Shown piece after piece: positions 7,334-15,568 of a stretch of DNA of 64,000 bases; within the stretch, counting starts at the first letter, position 1; every line of letters starts with the position of its first letter. The notes beneath the pieces were generated by a model, which searched no databases, was not told the origin of the DNA, and worked only from the letters and a program-made list of their open reading frames with translations. The position numbers were made by a program, and so were the translations under genes. The DNA comes from Bacillota bacterium (GTDB lineage Bacteria; Bacillota_I; Bacilli_A; RF39; UBA660), in assembly GCA_015059485.1 (NCBI GenBank), contig SVAH01000001.1:62001-126000 (forward strand), in the 5' to 3' direction.

Positions 7334-8263
7334 TTGAATTTAATAGATACATTAAATACAAGTTATGAATATGTTTGTGATAACTCCAGAAATGTAAAAA
7401 TAAATTATGATAAAATTGATGATTTAATTGATCAGATTAATAACTCAAAGGTTGATTATTGGTTAGATTCAAATCCATATGGTTTAATGGATATGGATGT
7501 AGAAGAAATAATTAATTTCTTATTCATATATCATGCAATAGGAGATTATTGCTTTTGGGGAGATCCTAAATGGGAAGTAAAAACAGATCTAGGTGTTATG
7601 GATGGGTCTTATGCAATAATGTACTTAATACTAAATAGATTTAAATCAAATAATAATTTTGAAATTAGTTTTGATGAATTTAAAGAATTATTAAAAGGAA
7701 ATGTAACAATTCCATTGTTAAAAGATAGATATCAAAATTTATTAGAAATGAATAGATTTCTTAAATCTAAAAATAAGTCATTCTATGAATTAATTAAAGA
7801 ATTAAACATTGATAGTGAATTATTTGAATTTATAGTTAATAATTTAGATTATTTTAAAGATATATCTAATTATGGAGGGAAAGAAATACTATTTTATAAA
7901 AGAGCTCAATTATTAACTTCTGATATTCTACATGTTAGAGAGAAGAAAGAAAATATTGAAGTAGATTATTCTCATTTAATTGGTTGTGCTGATTATAAAA
8001 TACCTCAAGTTATGAGATGCTATGGTATGTTAGAATTCAGTGATAGTTTAGGAGATAAAGTTGATTCTAAAATAGAATTAAAAGAAGGTACTGAAGAAGA
8101 AATAGAAATAAGAGCAAATACTTTAAAAGTAATAAACTATATATATGAAAGATTAGATAAAAAATATTCTCGCATGGATATAAATGATTTTATATGGTTA
8201 CTAGGTCAAAATAAATCACAAATGACTAAATCATATCATAGAACATTAACAAAACATTATTAA
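7334..8263 (+). CDS. Queuosine 5'-phosphate N-glycosylase-like protein (Qng1/DUF2419)
   Basis: A 309-residue protein matching what I know of the DUF2419/Qng1 family, which releases the queuine base from queuosine 5'-phosphate for salvage into tRNA. Recognisable parts are FLFIYHAIGDYCFWGDPKW (about residues 55-75), GVMDGSYAIMYLI, and the C-terminal IGCADYKIPQVMR...GTEEEIEIRANTLK block typical of the family. Start TTG 7334 is chosen because AGAGGTG lies 6 bases upstream; GTG 7325 overlaps that RBS. The family is known in eukaryotes and in scattered bacteria, and finding it as single-gene cassette cargo suggests lateral movement. Confidence 0.75.
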   Translation: MNLIDTLNTSYEYVCDNSRNVKINYDKIDDLIDQINNSKVDYWLDSNPYGLMDMDVEEIINFLFIYHAIGDYCFWGDPKWEVKTDLGVMDGSYAIMYLILNRFKSNNNFEISFDEFKELLKGNVTIPLLKDRYQNLLEMNRFLKSKNKSFYELIKELNIDSELFEFIVNNLDYFKDISNYGGKEILFYKRAQLLTSDILHVREKKENIEVDYSHLIGCADYKIPQVMRCYGMLEFSDSLGDKVDSKIELKEGTEEEIEIRANTLKVINYIYERLDKKYSRMDINDFIWLLGQNKSQMTKSYHRTLTKHY

Positions 8264-8366
8264 GCCATATGACCAGGTAACTATTATGGTTAACTTGGTA
8301 TTGGTTTAATCAAACACGATAAATGATATAAAAATGGCCGAAATTGTAATAAATTTCGTCTTTTTT
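8264..8366 (+). terminator. Cassette 7 tail: dyad element and intrinsic terminator
   Basis: GCCATATGACCAGGTAACT starts directly after the stop codon. It is followed by GTTAACTTGGTATTGG and a stem made of GGCCGAAA with TTTCGTC (8354-8360), one base poorer than the other two copies, then a T run. Confidence 0.75.
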
Positions 8367-8367
8367 A

Positions 8368-8611
8368 TGCTATAATTGAATAGAAATGGAGTGATTCCTA
8401 TGGATAATAAAACTAATATTAACTGTTCGATAGGAAATTAGGCAACATTTTTTGAAAACTCCCGTAAAATAAGGGTAAAACAGCCATCGAGTAATTACAT
8501 TTTTTTAACAAAAGTTGTAAAAAATAGCAAAAAATACCCAAAAATACCTCAAAAATGGCATAGCATTTAAGGGGTGGTGTTCGGACGCAACACTTTAAAA
8601 AAGCAATTAAT
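8368..8611 (+). repeat. Junction 8: rbgA-like promoter and start; left end of the large element
   Basis: TATAAT is at 8371-8376 in an extended -10, then the RBS and ATG 8400. The short ORF 8400-8441 reads MDNKTNINCSIGN. Core AACTGTT at 8421-8427 is degenerate, and the arm after it is the most divergent of all, keeping only CTCCCGTAAAATAAGGG and a late GGTGGTGTTCGG block. It is the last copy before rbgA itself, so I take it as the left attachment site of the conjugative element. Confidence 0.7.
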
Positions 8612-8639
8612 ATCAGATAGTTTTATCTGATTTTTTTTA
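8612..8639 (+). terminator. Intrinsic terminator at the left end of the conjugative element
   Basis: Perfect 8-bp stem ATCAGATA / TATCTGAT with loop GTTT and eight T. It separates the cassette array from parB; no new promoter is obvious between it and ATG 8663, so it may act as an attenuator for the parB transcript. Confidence 0.8.
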
Positions 8640-8662
8640 TGCAAAAATATAGGAGGGTTTTT

Positions 8663-9541
8663 ATGAAAGAGGAAGTTGTTGAATTAAATGTTAAAGACAT
8701 ATCAGATTTTCCAAAACATCCATTTAAAATAAATAATGATTTAAATTATGAAGAACTTAAAAATAGTATTATTGAAAGTGGTGTTCTCGTTCCTACAATT
8801 GTGAGAAAGAAAGAAGATGGAAAATACGAAATGTTATCTGGACATAGAAGAAAGAAAATATGTGAAGAACAGGGTATAAAAAAAATACCATGCATTGTTA
8901 AAAATGTTTCTGATGAAGAAGCTATCATATTAATGGTAGATTCAAATCTTCAAAGAGATAAAATATTACCTAGTGAAAAAGCACTAGCTTATAAAATGAA
9001 ATATGAAGCAATAAAACATCAAGGTAAAACTTCCGACCCATTGGGTTCGAAGTTATCAATCGAAGATATTGTAAAAGACACAAATGATAGTGCAACTCAA
9101 ATAAGAAGATATATAAGGTTAAATTATTTAATTCCAGAATTATTACAGTTAGTTGATGATACAGTTTTAAAAGATAAACGTGCTACTTTAACAATGGGAT
9201 TAAGACCTGCTGTAGAATTATCTTATTTATCTAAAGATGATCAAGAACTTGTTTATGAAGAAATAACATATGAAGATTTAACTCCAAGTCATGTTCAAGC
9301 AAAAAGAATAAGAGAACTTGGAGAAAAAGGCGAATTAGACTCAGATATACTTGAGTCTATTTTTTTGGAACAAAAACCTAATCAAGCTAAAAGATTATCT
9401 TTTAATGAAGAGAGAATAAGAAAAGTATTACCTAAAGATATTAAGGATTATAAGATTGAAGATTTTATAATAAAAGCAATTGAGAGTTATTCTAAGACAC
9501 TCTCCAATGAAAGGGGTGATTCATATGATTTAGATATTTAG
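8663..9541 (+). CDS. ParB/Spo0J-like partition protein
   Basis: A 292-residue protein with an N-terminal ParB/sulfiredoxin-like domain. LSGHRRKKICEEQGIKKIP is around residue 57, corresponding to the GxxR nucleotide-binding region, and DSNLQRDKILPSEKALAYKMK follows. A helix-turn-helix follows near SIEDIVKDTNDSATQIRRYIRL. No ParA partner is in the window, as in many integrative elements where ParB-like proteins serve maintenance or regulation. ATG 8663 has RBS AGGAGGG 5 bases upstream. It is the first gene of the element's left end. Confidence 0.85.
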   Translation: MKEEVVELNVKDISDFPKHPFKINNDLNYEELKNSIIESGVLVPTIVRKKEDGKYEMLSGHRRKKICEEQGIKKIPCIVKNVSDEEAIILMVDSNLQRDKILPSEKALAYKMKYEAIKHQGKTSDPLGSKLSIEDIVKDTNDSATQIRRYIRLNYLIPELLQLVDDTVLKDKRATLTMGLRPAVELSYLSKDDQELVYEEITYEDLTPSHVQAKRIRELGEKGELDSDILESIFLEQKPNQAKRLSFNEERIRKVLPKDIKDYKIEDFIIKAIESYSKTLSNERGDSYDLDI

Positions 9542-9596
9542 CACCCTACAATATTTATTTATTTTCTATTATTATTTTAGTAAGAGGTGAAGAAGA

Positions 9597-10220
9597 ATGA
9601 AAAAAGTTATAATTAGCTTTATCATTTTGTTTCTTATTGCTTCAGGATTCTTAACTTATAAATATGTATTTATGAGAAATAAAGATGAGAAAAAGCCAGT
9701 AGTTAATACTACAGTTATTGAATCAAAAGTTGATTCAGAAGAAATGGAGGAAGAAGAAAATGAACCTATTACAGAAAATAATAAAACTAATAATGATATT
9801 GTTAAAAACGACAGCATTAATGACAATAATGCTAATTCGAACAATATGGAGAGCAATAATGTTCGTAACTCTAATGTCGTAAAAGAAAATTCAATAACTA
9901 ATAATGTGAAAAAAGAAGAGCCAAAACAGGAATCTGCTCCAGTTCAACAACCAGTAGTACAACCTGAACCAGAACCACCAAAACATGAACCAACAGCATG
10001 GGAAAGCTTAGGAATAAGTGAATATGATTATTATCATTCACCAATGTGGAGTTGGGCTAGAGTTGATTATAAAATTGAAGATTATGGAACATTTGATGCT
10101 ACACATCAAGCTTGTATTGATGCTGGATATCAATTAGAAGATATAATTAGTTTTTCTTGTACAAACATTAATAGTTATTCGGGTGCTTATTTAGGGGATA
10201 TGCTCAGAATAAAAAAATAA
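9597..10220 (+). CDS. Membrane-anchored Asn/Pro-rich linker protein, unknown function
   Basis: A 207-residue protein. An N-terminal uncleaved signal anchor (VIISFIILFLIASGFLTY) is followed by a long low-complexity Asn/Ser/Glu and Pro/Gln linker (about 30-130). A compact C-terminal domain of about 75 residues begins at TAWESLGISEYDYYHSPMWS and contains two Cys (QACIDAG, SFSCTN) that could form a disulfide. It is probably anchored outside the membrane, spanning the wall. It lies directly upstream of the surface adhesin and sortase, so a surface role in mating or attachment is likely but unproven. Confidence 0.7.
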   Translation: MKKVIISFIILFLIASGFLTYKYVFMRNKDEKKPVVNTTVIESKVDSEEMEEEENEPITENNKTNNDIVKNDSINDNNANSNNMESNNVRNSNVVKENSITNNVKKEEPKQESAPVQQPVVQPEPEPPKHEPTAWESLGISEYDYYHSPMWSWARVDYKIEDYGTFDATHQACIDAGYQLEDIISFSCTNINSYSGAYLGDMLRIKK

Positions 10221-10236
10221 TGAAAGGAAAAATGAT

Positions 10237-13020
10237 ATGAAATCAAAATTATTTAAGTATGCTATGATGAGCATGCTTTTTATTTTGTCTATTTTTGGCA
10301 TAACAGAAGTACATGCTGAACAATACACTGGACAAGCAATCTGGCCTAGTGAATATATTAGTAATATCTATATTAAAAAAGATAGAAATGATGGTTATTC
10401 AAAATGGCAACAAGCAAGATTTATTAGAAGAAGTGAAGATAATAAATTCGTTTATTGTTTACAACCATATACTGATATAGATAATAACTTACCTTATTAT
10501 GATGTAATAAGAGAAGACTATGAAAGAGTATTAGGGTTTAGTGAAGCACAATGGGAAAGAATATCTTTACTAGCTTATTATGGATATCAATATGACCAAA
10601 ATGGATATAATCATAATGATCAAAAATGGTATGCTATTACTCAAGTTATGATTTGGAGAACAACAAATCCTGAATCAAATATCTATTTTACTGATACTTT
10701 AAATGGTAATTATACATCTAAATTTGATGGTGAAATAGCTGAACTTGAAAGCTTAGTTGCAAATCATTATAAAAGGCCACAATTACAAAGTGGAGTTGTT
10801 GTACCAATTGGAAGTACAACTGAAATGAATGATACTAACGGTGTATTAAGTAATTTTAAAATTACTTCTACAGATAAAGTATCAGCAACTATTAATGGAA
10901 ATACTTTATCAGTAACTGCAAATAGTATTGGTGAAGGATCTATTACTTTTGAAAAGAAAGCTACTAAGTATGAAATACCACCAATTGTTTATTTTAGTAA
11001 TCATTCACAAAATGTATTTAGAGTTGGTAATTTTGACCCTGTATTAAGTAAATTTACTTTAAAGGTTATAGGTGGAAGAGTAACACCAACTAAAGTTGAT
11101 GTTGAAACAAAAACAAATACTCCTCAAGGTGAAGCTAAATTAGGTGGAGCTGTATATGGTATTTATAAAGTTGATGGAACTAGAGTTGGGTCTGTAACTA
11201 CTAAAGATGATGGAACAAATACATCAGATTATTTACCTGAACTTGGTAGATTCTATTTATTAGAAGAACAACCATCAGAAGGTTATTTATTAGATAGTAA
11301 TAAATACTATTTTGAAATAACAGAGAATAATTTAAATCCTACTGTGCAAGTATTTGAGCAAGTAATCAAATTAGATTTTGAATTTACTAAAGTGTATGCT
11401 AGTGCTGAAACTCAAATAATGGAACCAGAAGTAGGTATTAAATTTGGAATTTATAATAATAAGAATGAACTTGTAAAAGAAATAACTACAGATTCACAAG
11501 GTGTATTTAGATTTACTTTACCATATGGTACTTATACTGTTAAACAATTAACAACAACTAAAGGTCATGAAAAAATTGACGACTTTAATGTTGAAGTAAA
11601 AACTACAGGAGAAGTAGTTAAAAAAGTTATTTCAAATGCTCCAATTACTGCCAAGTTAAGAGTTGTTAAAATTGATTCTGAAACTAAGGAAGTAATAAAG
11701 AGAAGTAATATTAAATTTAAAATATTTGATGTTAAAAACAATGAATATGTATGTCAAACAATTACATATCCAACTAAAGAAACTATCTGTGTTTGGGAAA
11801 CAGACGAAGATGGTGAATTTACAACAGCTTATCCTTTAATGACTGGAACTTATAGACTTGAAGAAGTTGATCAAGTAATTGATGGCTATTTATGGAATAG
11901 TCAATCTCATGAATTTACAATTGATGAAGATTCTAATTTAAGAACTGACTCAGAGTATGGAATAATATTCGATACTGATTTTGAAAACACTAGAGTAAAA
12001 GGTGAAATCAAAATTGAAAAAACTGGAGAGGTTGCTGAACTTACTGAAAATGGATTTGAATTTAAAAATCAACCATTAGAAGGAGTTAAATTTGGTTTAT
12101 ATGCTAAAGAAGATATAGTATGGAATGGTAATACAATTTATACAAAAGATTCTTTAGTAACAGAAAAACTTACTGATAGTGAAGGTAAAATAGTATTTGA
12201 TGAATTATATCTTGGTAAGTATTATGTAAAAGAAATTGAAACATTAGATAATTATGTTTTAGATGAAAATACATATGAAGCTGAACTAGTATATAAAGAT
12301 CAATATACACCAACTATCTTCTATTCAGAAGCTTTATTAAATGTATTAAAAACTGGTAAACTAGAATTTACTAAAACTGATATGTCTGAATCTAAAACTC
12401 TTCCAAATACACTAATCGAAATTTATACAGAAAATGATGAACTAGTATTTAGTGGAAGAACTGATGAAGAAGGTAAAATTGTTATTGAAAGACTTCCTCA
12501 AGGAAAGTATTATATTATTGAAAAGGAAGCACCAGAAGGATACAAACTTAATGAAGAAAAAATGCCATTTGAAATTAAAGAAAATGGTGAAGTAATTAAA
12601 TCAACTATGAAAGATGAAGACATAACTGGAACACTTGAATTTACAAAATTAGATTTTTCAAATGATAATCCACTTTCAAACACTTTAATTGAAATATATA
12701 ATGCTGATACAGATGAATTAGTATTCTCTGGAAGAACTGATGATAATGGAACAATTACTATAGAAAAATTAAAATATGGTAAATATTACATTTTAGAGAA
12801 AGAAGCACCAGAAGGATATGAATTAAATCCTGAAAGAATGTATTTTGAAATCAAAGAAGATGGAGAAATTGTTAAATCTGTAATGAAAGATAAACAAATA
12901 GTTAAAGTACCTAATACTGAAGAAAATGATTATAAAGAATTATTATTTAGTGGAATTACTTTACTAGTTTGTGGAGCAGGTGTAATTATTTATGGAATCA
13001 AAAATAAAAAGAAAAAATAA
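10237..13020 (+). CDS. Cell-wall-anchored thioester adhesin with repeated Cna_B/SpaA domains
   Basis: A 927-residue surface protein with a signal peptide (residues 1-27, ending VHA). An N-terminal thioester domain of the TQXA type follows, with a Cys in FVYCLQPYTD and a Gln in AITQVMIWR that could form the Cys-Gln bond. Then come a Big2-like stretch and a string of SpaA/Cna_B modules with GxY and EAPEGY signatures. The last two modules (about 705-885) are near-duplicates, each with LVFSGRTD and KEAPEGY. The C-terminus has VPNTE, a hydrophobic span and KNKKKK, a variant of the LPxTG sorting signal. The sortase gene overlaps its end. It probably mediates host or cell contact during transfer. 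Confidence 0.85.
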   Translation: MKSKLFKYAMMSMLFILSIFGITEVHAEQYTGQAIWPSEYISNIYIKKDRNDGYSKWQQARFIRRSEDNKFVYCLQPYTDIDNNLPYYDVIREDYERVLGFSEAQWERISLLAYYGYQYDQNGYNHNDQKWYAITQVMIWRTTNPESNIYFTDTLNGNYTSKFDGEIAELESLVANHYKRPQLQSGVVVPIGSTTEMNDTNGVLSNFKITSTDKVSATINGNTLSVTANSIGEGSITFEKKATKYEIPPIVYFSNHSQNVFRVGNFDPVLSKFTLKVIGGRVTPTKVDVETKTNTPQGEAKLGGAVYGIYKVDGTRVGSVTTKDDGTNTSDYLPELGRFYLLEEQPSEGYLLDSNKYYFEITENNLNPTVQVFEQVIKLDFEFTKVYASAETQIMEPEVGIKFGIYNNKNELVKEITTDSQGVFRFTLPYGTYTVKQLTTTKGHEKIDDFNVEVKTTGEVVKKVISNAPITAKLRVVKIDSETKEVIKRSNIKFKIFDVKNNEYVCQTITYPTKETICVWETDEDGEFTTAYPLMTGTYRLEEVDQVIDGYLWNSQSHEFTIDEDSNLRTDSEYGIIFDTDFENTRVKGEIKIEKTGEVAELTENGFEFKNQPLEGVKFGLYAKEDIVWNGNTIYTKDSLVTEKLTDSEGKIVFDELYLGKYYVKEIETLDNYVLDENTYEAELVYKDQYTPTIFYSEALLNVLKTGKLEFTKTDMSESKTLPNTLIEIYTENDELVFSGRTDEEGKIVIERLPQGKYYIIEKEAPEGYKLNEEKMPFEIKENGEVIKSTMKDEDITGTLEFTKLDFSNDNPLSNTLIEIYNADTDELVFSGRTDDNGTITIEKLKYGKYYILEKEAPEGYELNPERMYFEIKEDGEIVKSVMKDKQIVKVPNTEENDYKELLFSGITLLVCGAGVIIYGIKNKKKK

Positions 13021-13603
13021 GAGCTGGTTAATTATAATCGGCTCTTTAATCTTTCTTAGTGGTGTTGGATTAATAACATATGATTATTTATCTAATAGCA
13101 AGGTAGATAAAAAAGAAACTGAATTGTTAGAAGAATTCTATGAAATAGAAGAGGAAATTGAATCTATAGAAGAACCTCAAGTAGTAGAAGAAGTAAAAGA
13201 ACAAATTAAAGTTAATTATATTGCTGTACTTAAAATTCCTAAAATTGGTTTAGAAAGAGGTTTAGTAGATCCAAATAATTATCTTAATAATGTTAATTAT
13301 AATTTAGAATGGTTAGATGGCTCATCTATGCCAGATGAAATAAATGGTAATGTAATAATTGCTGGTCACTCTGGTAGTGCAAGAATATCTTATTTTAGAA
13401 AATTGGATAGATTAGAAATAGGTGATGAAGCTTCTATCATCTATAATGGTAAAACCTATAATTATAAAGTAGTAGATATTTATGATGTTGAAAAAACTGG
13501 TAAAGCAGAAATAGTTAAAGAAAAAAATACTACAACTTTAACATTAATTACATGTAGGCATAATACTAATAGACAGATAGTTGTCATATTTAAACAATTC
13601 TAA
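12992..13603 (+). CDS. Sortase family transpeptidase
   Basis: A 203-residue protein with an N-terminal membrane anchor (SWLIIIGSLIFLSGVGLITY), a Glu-rich stalk and a sortase domain. Catalytic residues are visible: His in VIIAGHSGSA, Cys in TLTLITCRH, Arg in NRQIVVI. The start lies 29 bases inside the adhesin gene in another frame, which implies translational coupling to its substrate. The substrate is presumably the VPNTE signal of that adhesin (inference from adjacency). The short size and TLTLITC motif fit the class A/D/E range; the class is uncertain. Confidence 0.85.
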   Translation: MESKIKRKNKSWLIIIGSLIFLSGVGLITYDYLSNSKVDKKETELLEEFYEIEEEIESIEEPQVVEEVKEQIKVNYIAVLKIPKIGLERGLVDPNNYLNNVNYNLEWLDGSSMPDEINGNVIIAGHSGSARISYFRKLDRLEIGDEASIIYNGKTYNYKVVDIYDVEKTGKAEIVKEKNTTTLTLITCRHNTNRQIVVIFKQF

Positions 13604-13659
13604 TTTTGCACAATATTTATTTATTTTTATAATGTTATAATCTTTAATGAGGTGGTTTT

Positions 13660-14121
13660 ATGCAACGATTCTTTGATTATTCAAAAGGTAAAGTAGATAA
13701 AAAGAATAAAGATAGAATTGTCTTTATAAATAGAATGGCTATGCTTATGCAAGAATTCGAAAGTTCTAGTCCTGAAATAAATGAATTAGTTAATTGGTTA
13801 TTTTGTAAATCTGAAGGAGTTCCTTATCTTGATTCTGATATGCAATGTGTATGTAATATAAAATTAGAACCACTTAAATGGCTAGATAAAAAAAGAGTAA
13901 TTAAAGAGGTATGGGAAAATGATGTTCATTTATATTCTTATGCATTGATGTTGCATGATTTAAACTATTGGACAAATAATGATGTTCTAAACGAAATTAT
14001 TACAGAAATGTATTTTAGATTAGATTATTTAATACATCCTTATGAAGAAGAACAACACGATAGAGATTTAGAAGATATAAGATATTTTATAGAATTTGAT
14101 TATGTAGATGAGGAGCAATAG
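13660..14121 (+). CDS. Unknown protein, 153 aa
   Basis: I do not recognise this soluble, acidic, probably helical protein, MQRFFDYSKGKVDKKNKDRI onward. It has a CNIKLEPLKWLD motif and an acidic C-terminus. RBS GAGGTGG precedes the ATG, and a TATAAT at 13634-13639 may start a new transcript. It sits between the surface module and the replication-initiator-like gene. Confidence 0.65.
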   Translation: MQRFFDYSKGKVDKKNKDRIVFINRMAMLMQEFESSSPEINELVNWLFCKSEGVPYLDSDMQCVCNIKLEPLKWLDKKRVIKEVWENDVHLYSYALMLHDLNYWTNNDVLNEIITEMYFRLDYLIHPYEEEQHDRDLEDIRYFIEFDYVDEEQ

Positions 14122-14149
14122 CTCTTTTTATTTTGAAAGGTGGTTTATT

Positions 14150-14950
14150 GTGAATGAAAACATAAGAGACTTCGAGATACATGGTATCACAGGATATACT
14201 GTAATGAGTAATTATCATTTACGAGATCCTAATTTATCATTTAAAGCAAAGGGACTTCTTTCTATGATGTTATCAATGCCTAAAGATTGGGATTATTCTA
14301 TAAGTGGTTTAGAAAAGATATCTAATGAGGGTAAATATGCAGTTAGATCTACTCTAGAAGAATTAAAAAAGGCAGAATATGTGAATATAAGCCGATTTAG
14401 AGATGAAAAAGGATTATTTAGGTATAAATATACCGTTTACTATTTACCTTATCCTATGTGGTTAAAAATGCATAATTATCCAGATATCAATTTTCCGTAT
14501 ATGGATAATCCGAATACGGATAACTGCACACAAATAAAGAATAATAATAAAAAAGATAAAATAGATAAAACACCAGACGAAATTGGTGAGGAAATTAAAC
14601 ATAATATTTTTACTAAAGAATTAATTAAAAGGAACTATATTTCAGAAGATGATAGTAGTTCTTTTTTATTTGATCAATTATTTGAAGAATTATTAAAGCA
14701 AGGGAATAACTATAAGGATTTATTAATTATGACTAACTATGTTGTATCTAGAATTAAAGAAAGAAATTTTAGAGATGAAAATGGTAATGAAATTAAAAAT
14801 AAATATGGTTATTTTAAAAATGCCATAATTGGAAATATCAGAAGATTTGAAAACCTTGAACATTTATATGAAGATGGAGAATTTAATTGGTTAGATGATG
14901 ATTCAGATTATGATTGGTTAAATGATAATGAGGAGGATTATGAATTATGA
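14150..14950 (+). CDS. Helix-turn-helix replication initiator-like protein
   Basis: A 266-residue protein. The N-terminal winged helix (SNYHLRDPNLSFKAKGLLSM through YAVRSTLEELKKAEYV, about residues 20-80) is the arrangement seen in plasmid and ICE replisome-organiser proteins. A charged linker and a C-terminal helical region ending in an Asp/Glu-rich tail follow. GTG 14150 is chosen as start because AAAGGTGG precedes it; the upstream in-frame ATG 14108 lies in the previous gene. It may initiate autonomous replication of the excised element (family inference). Confidence 0.7.
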   Translation: MNENIRDFEIHGITGYTVMSNYHLRDPNLSFKAKGLLSMMLSMPKDWDYSISGLEKISNEGKYAVRSTLEELKKAEYVNISRFRDEKGLFRYKYTVYYLPYPMWLKMHNYPDINFPYMDNPNTDNCTQIKNNNKKDKIDKTPDEIGEEIKHNIFTKELIKRNYISEDDSSSFLFDQLFEELLKQGNNYKDLLIMTNYVVSRIKERNFRDENGNEIKNKYGYFKNAIIGNIRRFENLEHLYEDGEFNWLDDDSDYDWLNDNEEDYEL

Positions 14951-15168
14951 AAAATATAGAAGAAATTAAACTGATGGAAATTGAAGCTTTAAGTGATTTT
15001 GAAGATCATATAGGAATAGTTTTATCTGATATGGATATTTTTAGAGAATATCTAGATAAAAAAGAATTAAAAAAATTTAATAAATGTTATGACTATTTAG
15101 ATAATCTTTGGGAAAAGGTAGAAAATATCATAGCAAAAATAAGTGATGCTGATGAAAGAGGTAAATAA
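14947..15168 (+). CDS. Small acidic unknown protein, 73 aa
   Basis: Overlaps the end of the preceding gene by 4 bases (ATGA), so it is translationally coupled. It is helical and acidic, with no recognised domain. The RBS GAGGA lies in the previous gene. Confidence 0.65.
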   Translation: MKNIEEIKLMEIEALSDFEDHIGIVLSDMDIFREYLDKKELKKFNKCYDYLDNLWEKVENIIAKISDADERGK

Positions 15169-15169
15169 T

Positions 15170-15454
15170 ATGGAAGACAAATTTACTTATGTAGGTAGAA
15201 TGTATGATTGGTATGAAGTAAAAGAAGATTATTTAAGAGTTTTATTTCAAGTATATGATAAAGAAACTAAATCATTCTACTTTTATGAGTTACAAGTTTA
15301 TGAACCTGAATTAATATCTAAGTTTATAAATTTAAAACCAAAACAAGTAATTGGTGTAGAAGGTCATTTTGAGGAACTTATAAGTCATCCAGATAGAGGA
15401 CTTTCTCATATTGAATTAGAACATGTAGTAGATAAAATCATTACTTCTGAATAG
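15170..15454 (+). CDS. Small unknown protein, 94 aa
   Basis: ATG 15170 follows AGAGGTAAATA and lies one base past the previous stop; an in-frame ATG at 15143 lies inside the previous gene and lacks an RBS. Predicted mostly beta (FTYVGRMYDWYEVKEDYLRV). GVEGHFEEL recalls an OB-fold edge, and its place just before ssb fits a DNA-related role, but I cannot assign a family. Confidence 0.65.
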   Translation: MEDKFTYVGRMYDWYEVKEDYLRVLFQVYDKETKSFYFYELQVYEPELISKFINLKPKQVIGVEGHFEELISHPDRGLSHIELEHVVDKIITSE

Positions 15455-15568
15455 AAGTATTTTTTTTTATTGAAAGGTGGTGGTTCTATAGAGTAAAAAA
15501 ATTCAGGAATAGTCAACTGAATTAAATAAAATGGCTAAATATTTGATTTATAGAGGGAGGAAATTTAA

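Larger units (their letters stand above)
1..8420. mobile_element. Tandem array of gene cassettes bounded by rbgA 5'-end copies
   Basis: Eight complete or partial cassettes, each usually one gene, are separated by junctions that all contain an RBS, ATG, a short coding stretch ending in KTNINW (or KTNINC) and the core AACTGGT or a one-base variant. The same start is found in the intact rbgA at 47100. After the core each junction continues into a 170-250 bp noncoding arm ending in an RBS (consensus AGAGGTG) for the next cassette gene. Core-to-core distances are about 778, 1008, 1872, 860, 1293, 643 and 1280 bp. The array continues off the left edge: bases 1-31 are the end of an arm. No recombinase lies inside the array. 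The interpretation as serial site-specific insertion is inference; the repeated architecture is seen directly. Confidence 0.8.

Noticed and set aside
648-8441. Treating the eight short KTNINW ORFs as a family of functional peptides
   Set aside because: They end at differing points after the core because the arm sequence is unrelated to coding; homology to RbgA stops exactly at the core. They are best explained as gene-start fragments.
640-8600. Reading the array as a classical integron with attC sites
   Set aside because: GTTAAAC-like words occur in some arms, but there is no consistent paired GTTRRRY/RYYYAAC structure and no IntI-type integrase. The constant part is protein-coding homology to rbgA, not a folded attC hairpin.
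1-8600. Reading the junction repeats as a CRISPR array or insertion-sequence ends
   Set aside because: Repeats are about 200 bp, degenerate, and separated by intact genes of 140-320 codons; no spacers, cas genes, transposase or terminal inverted repeats are present.
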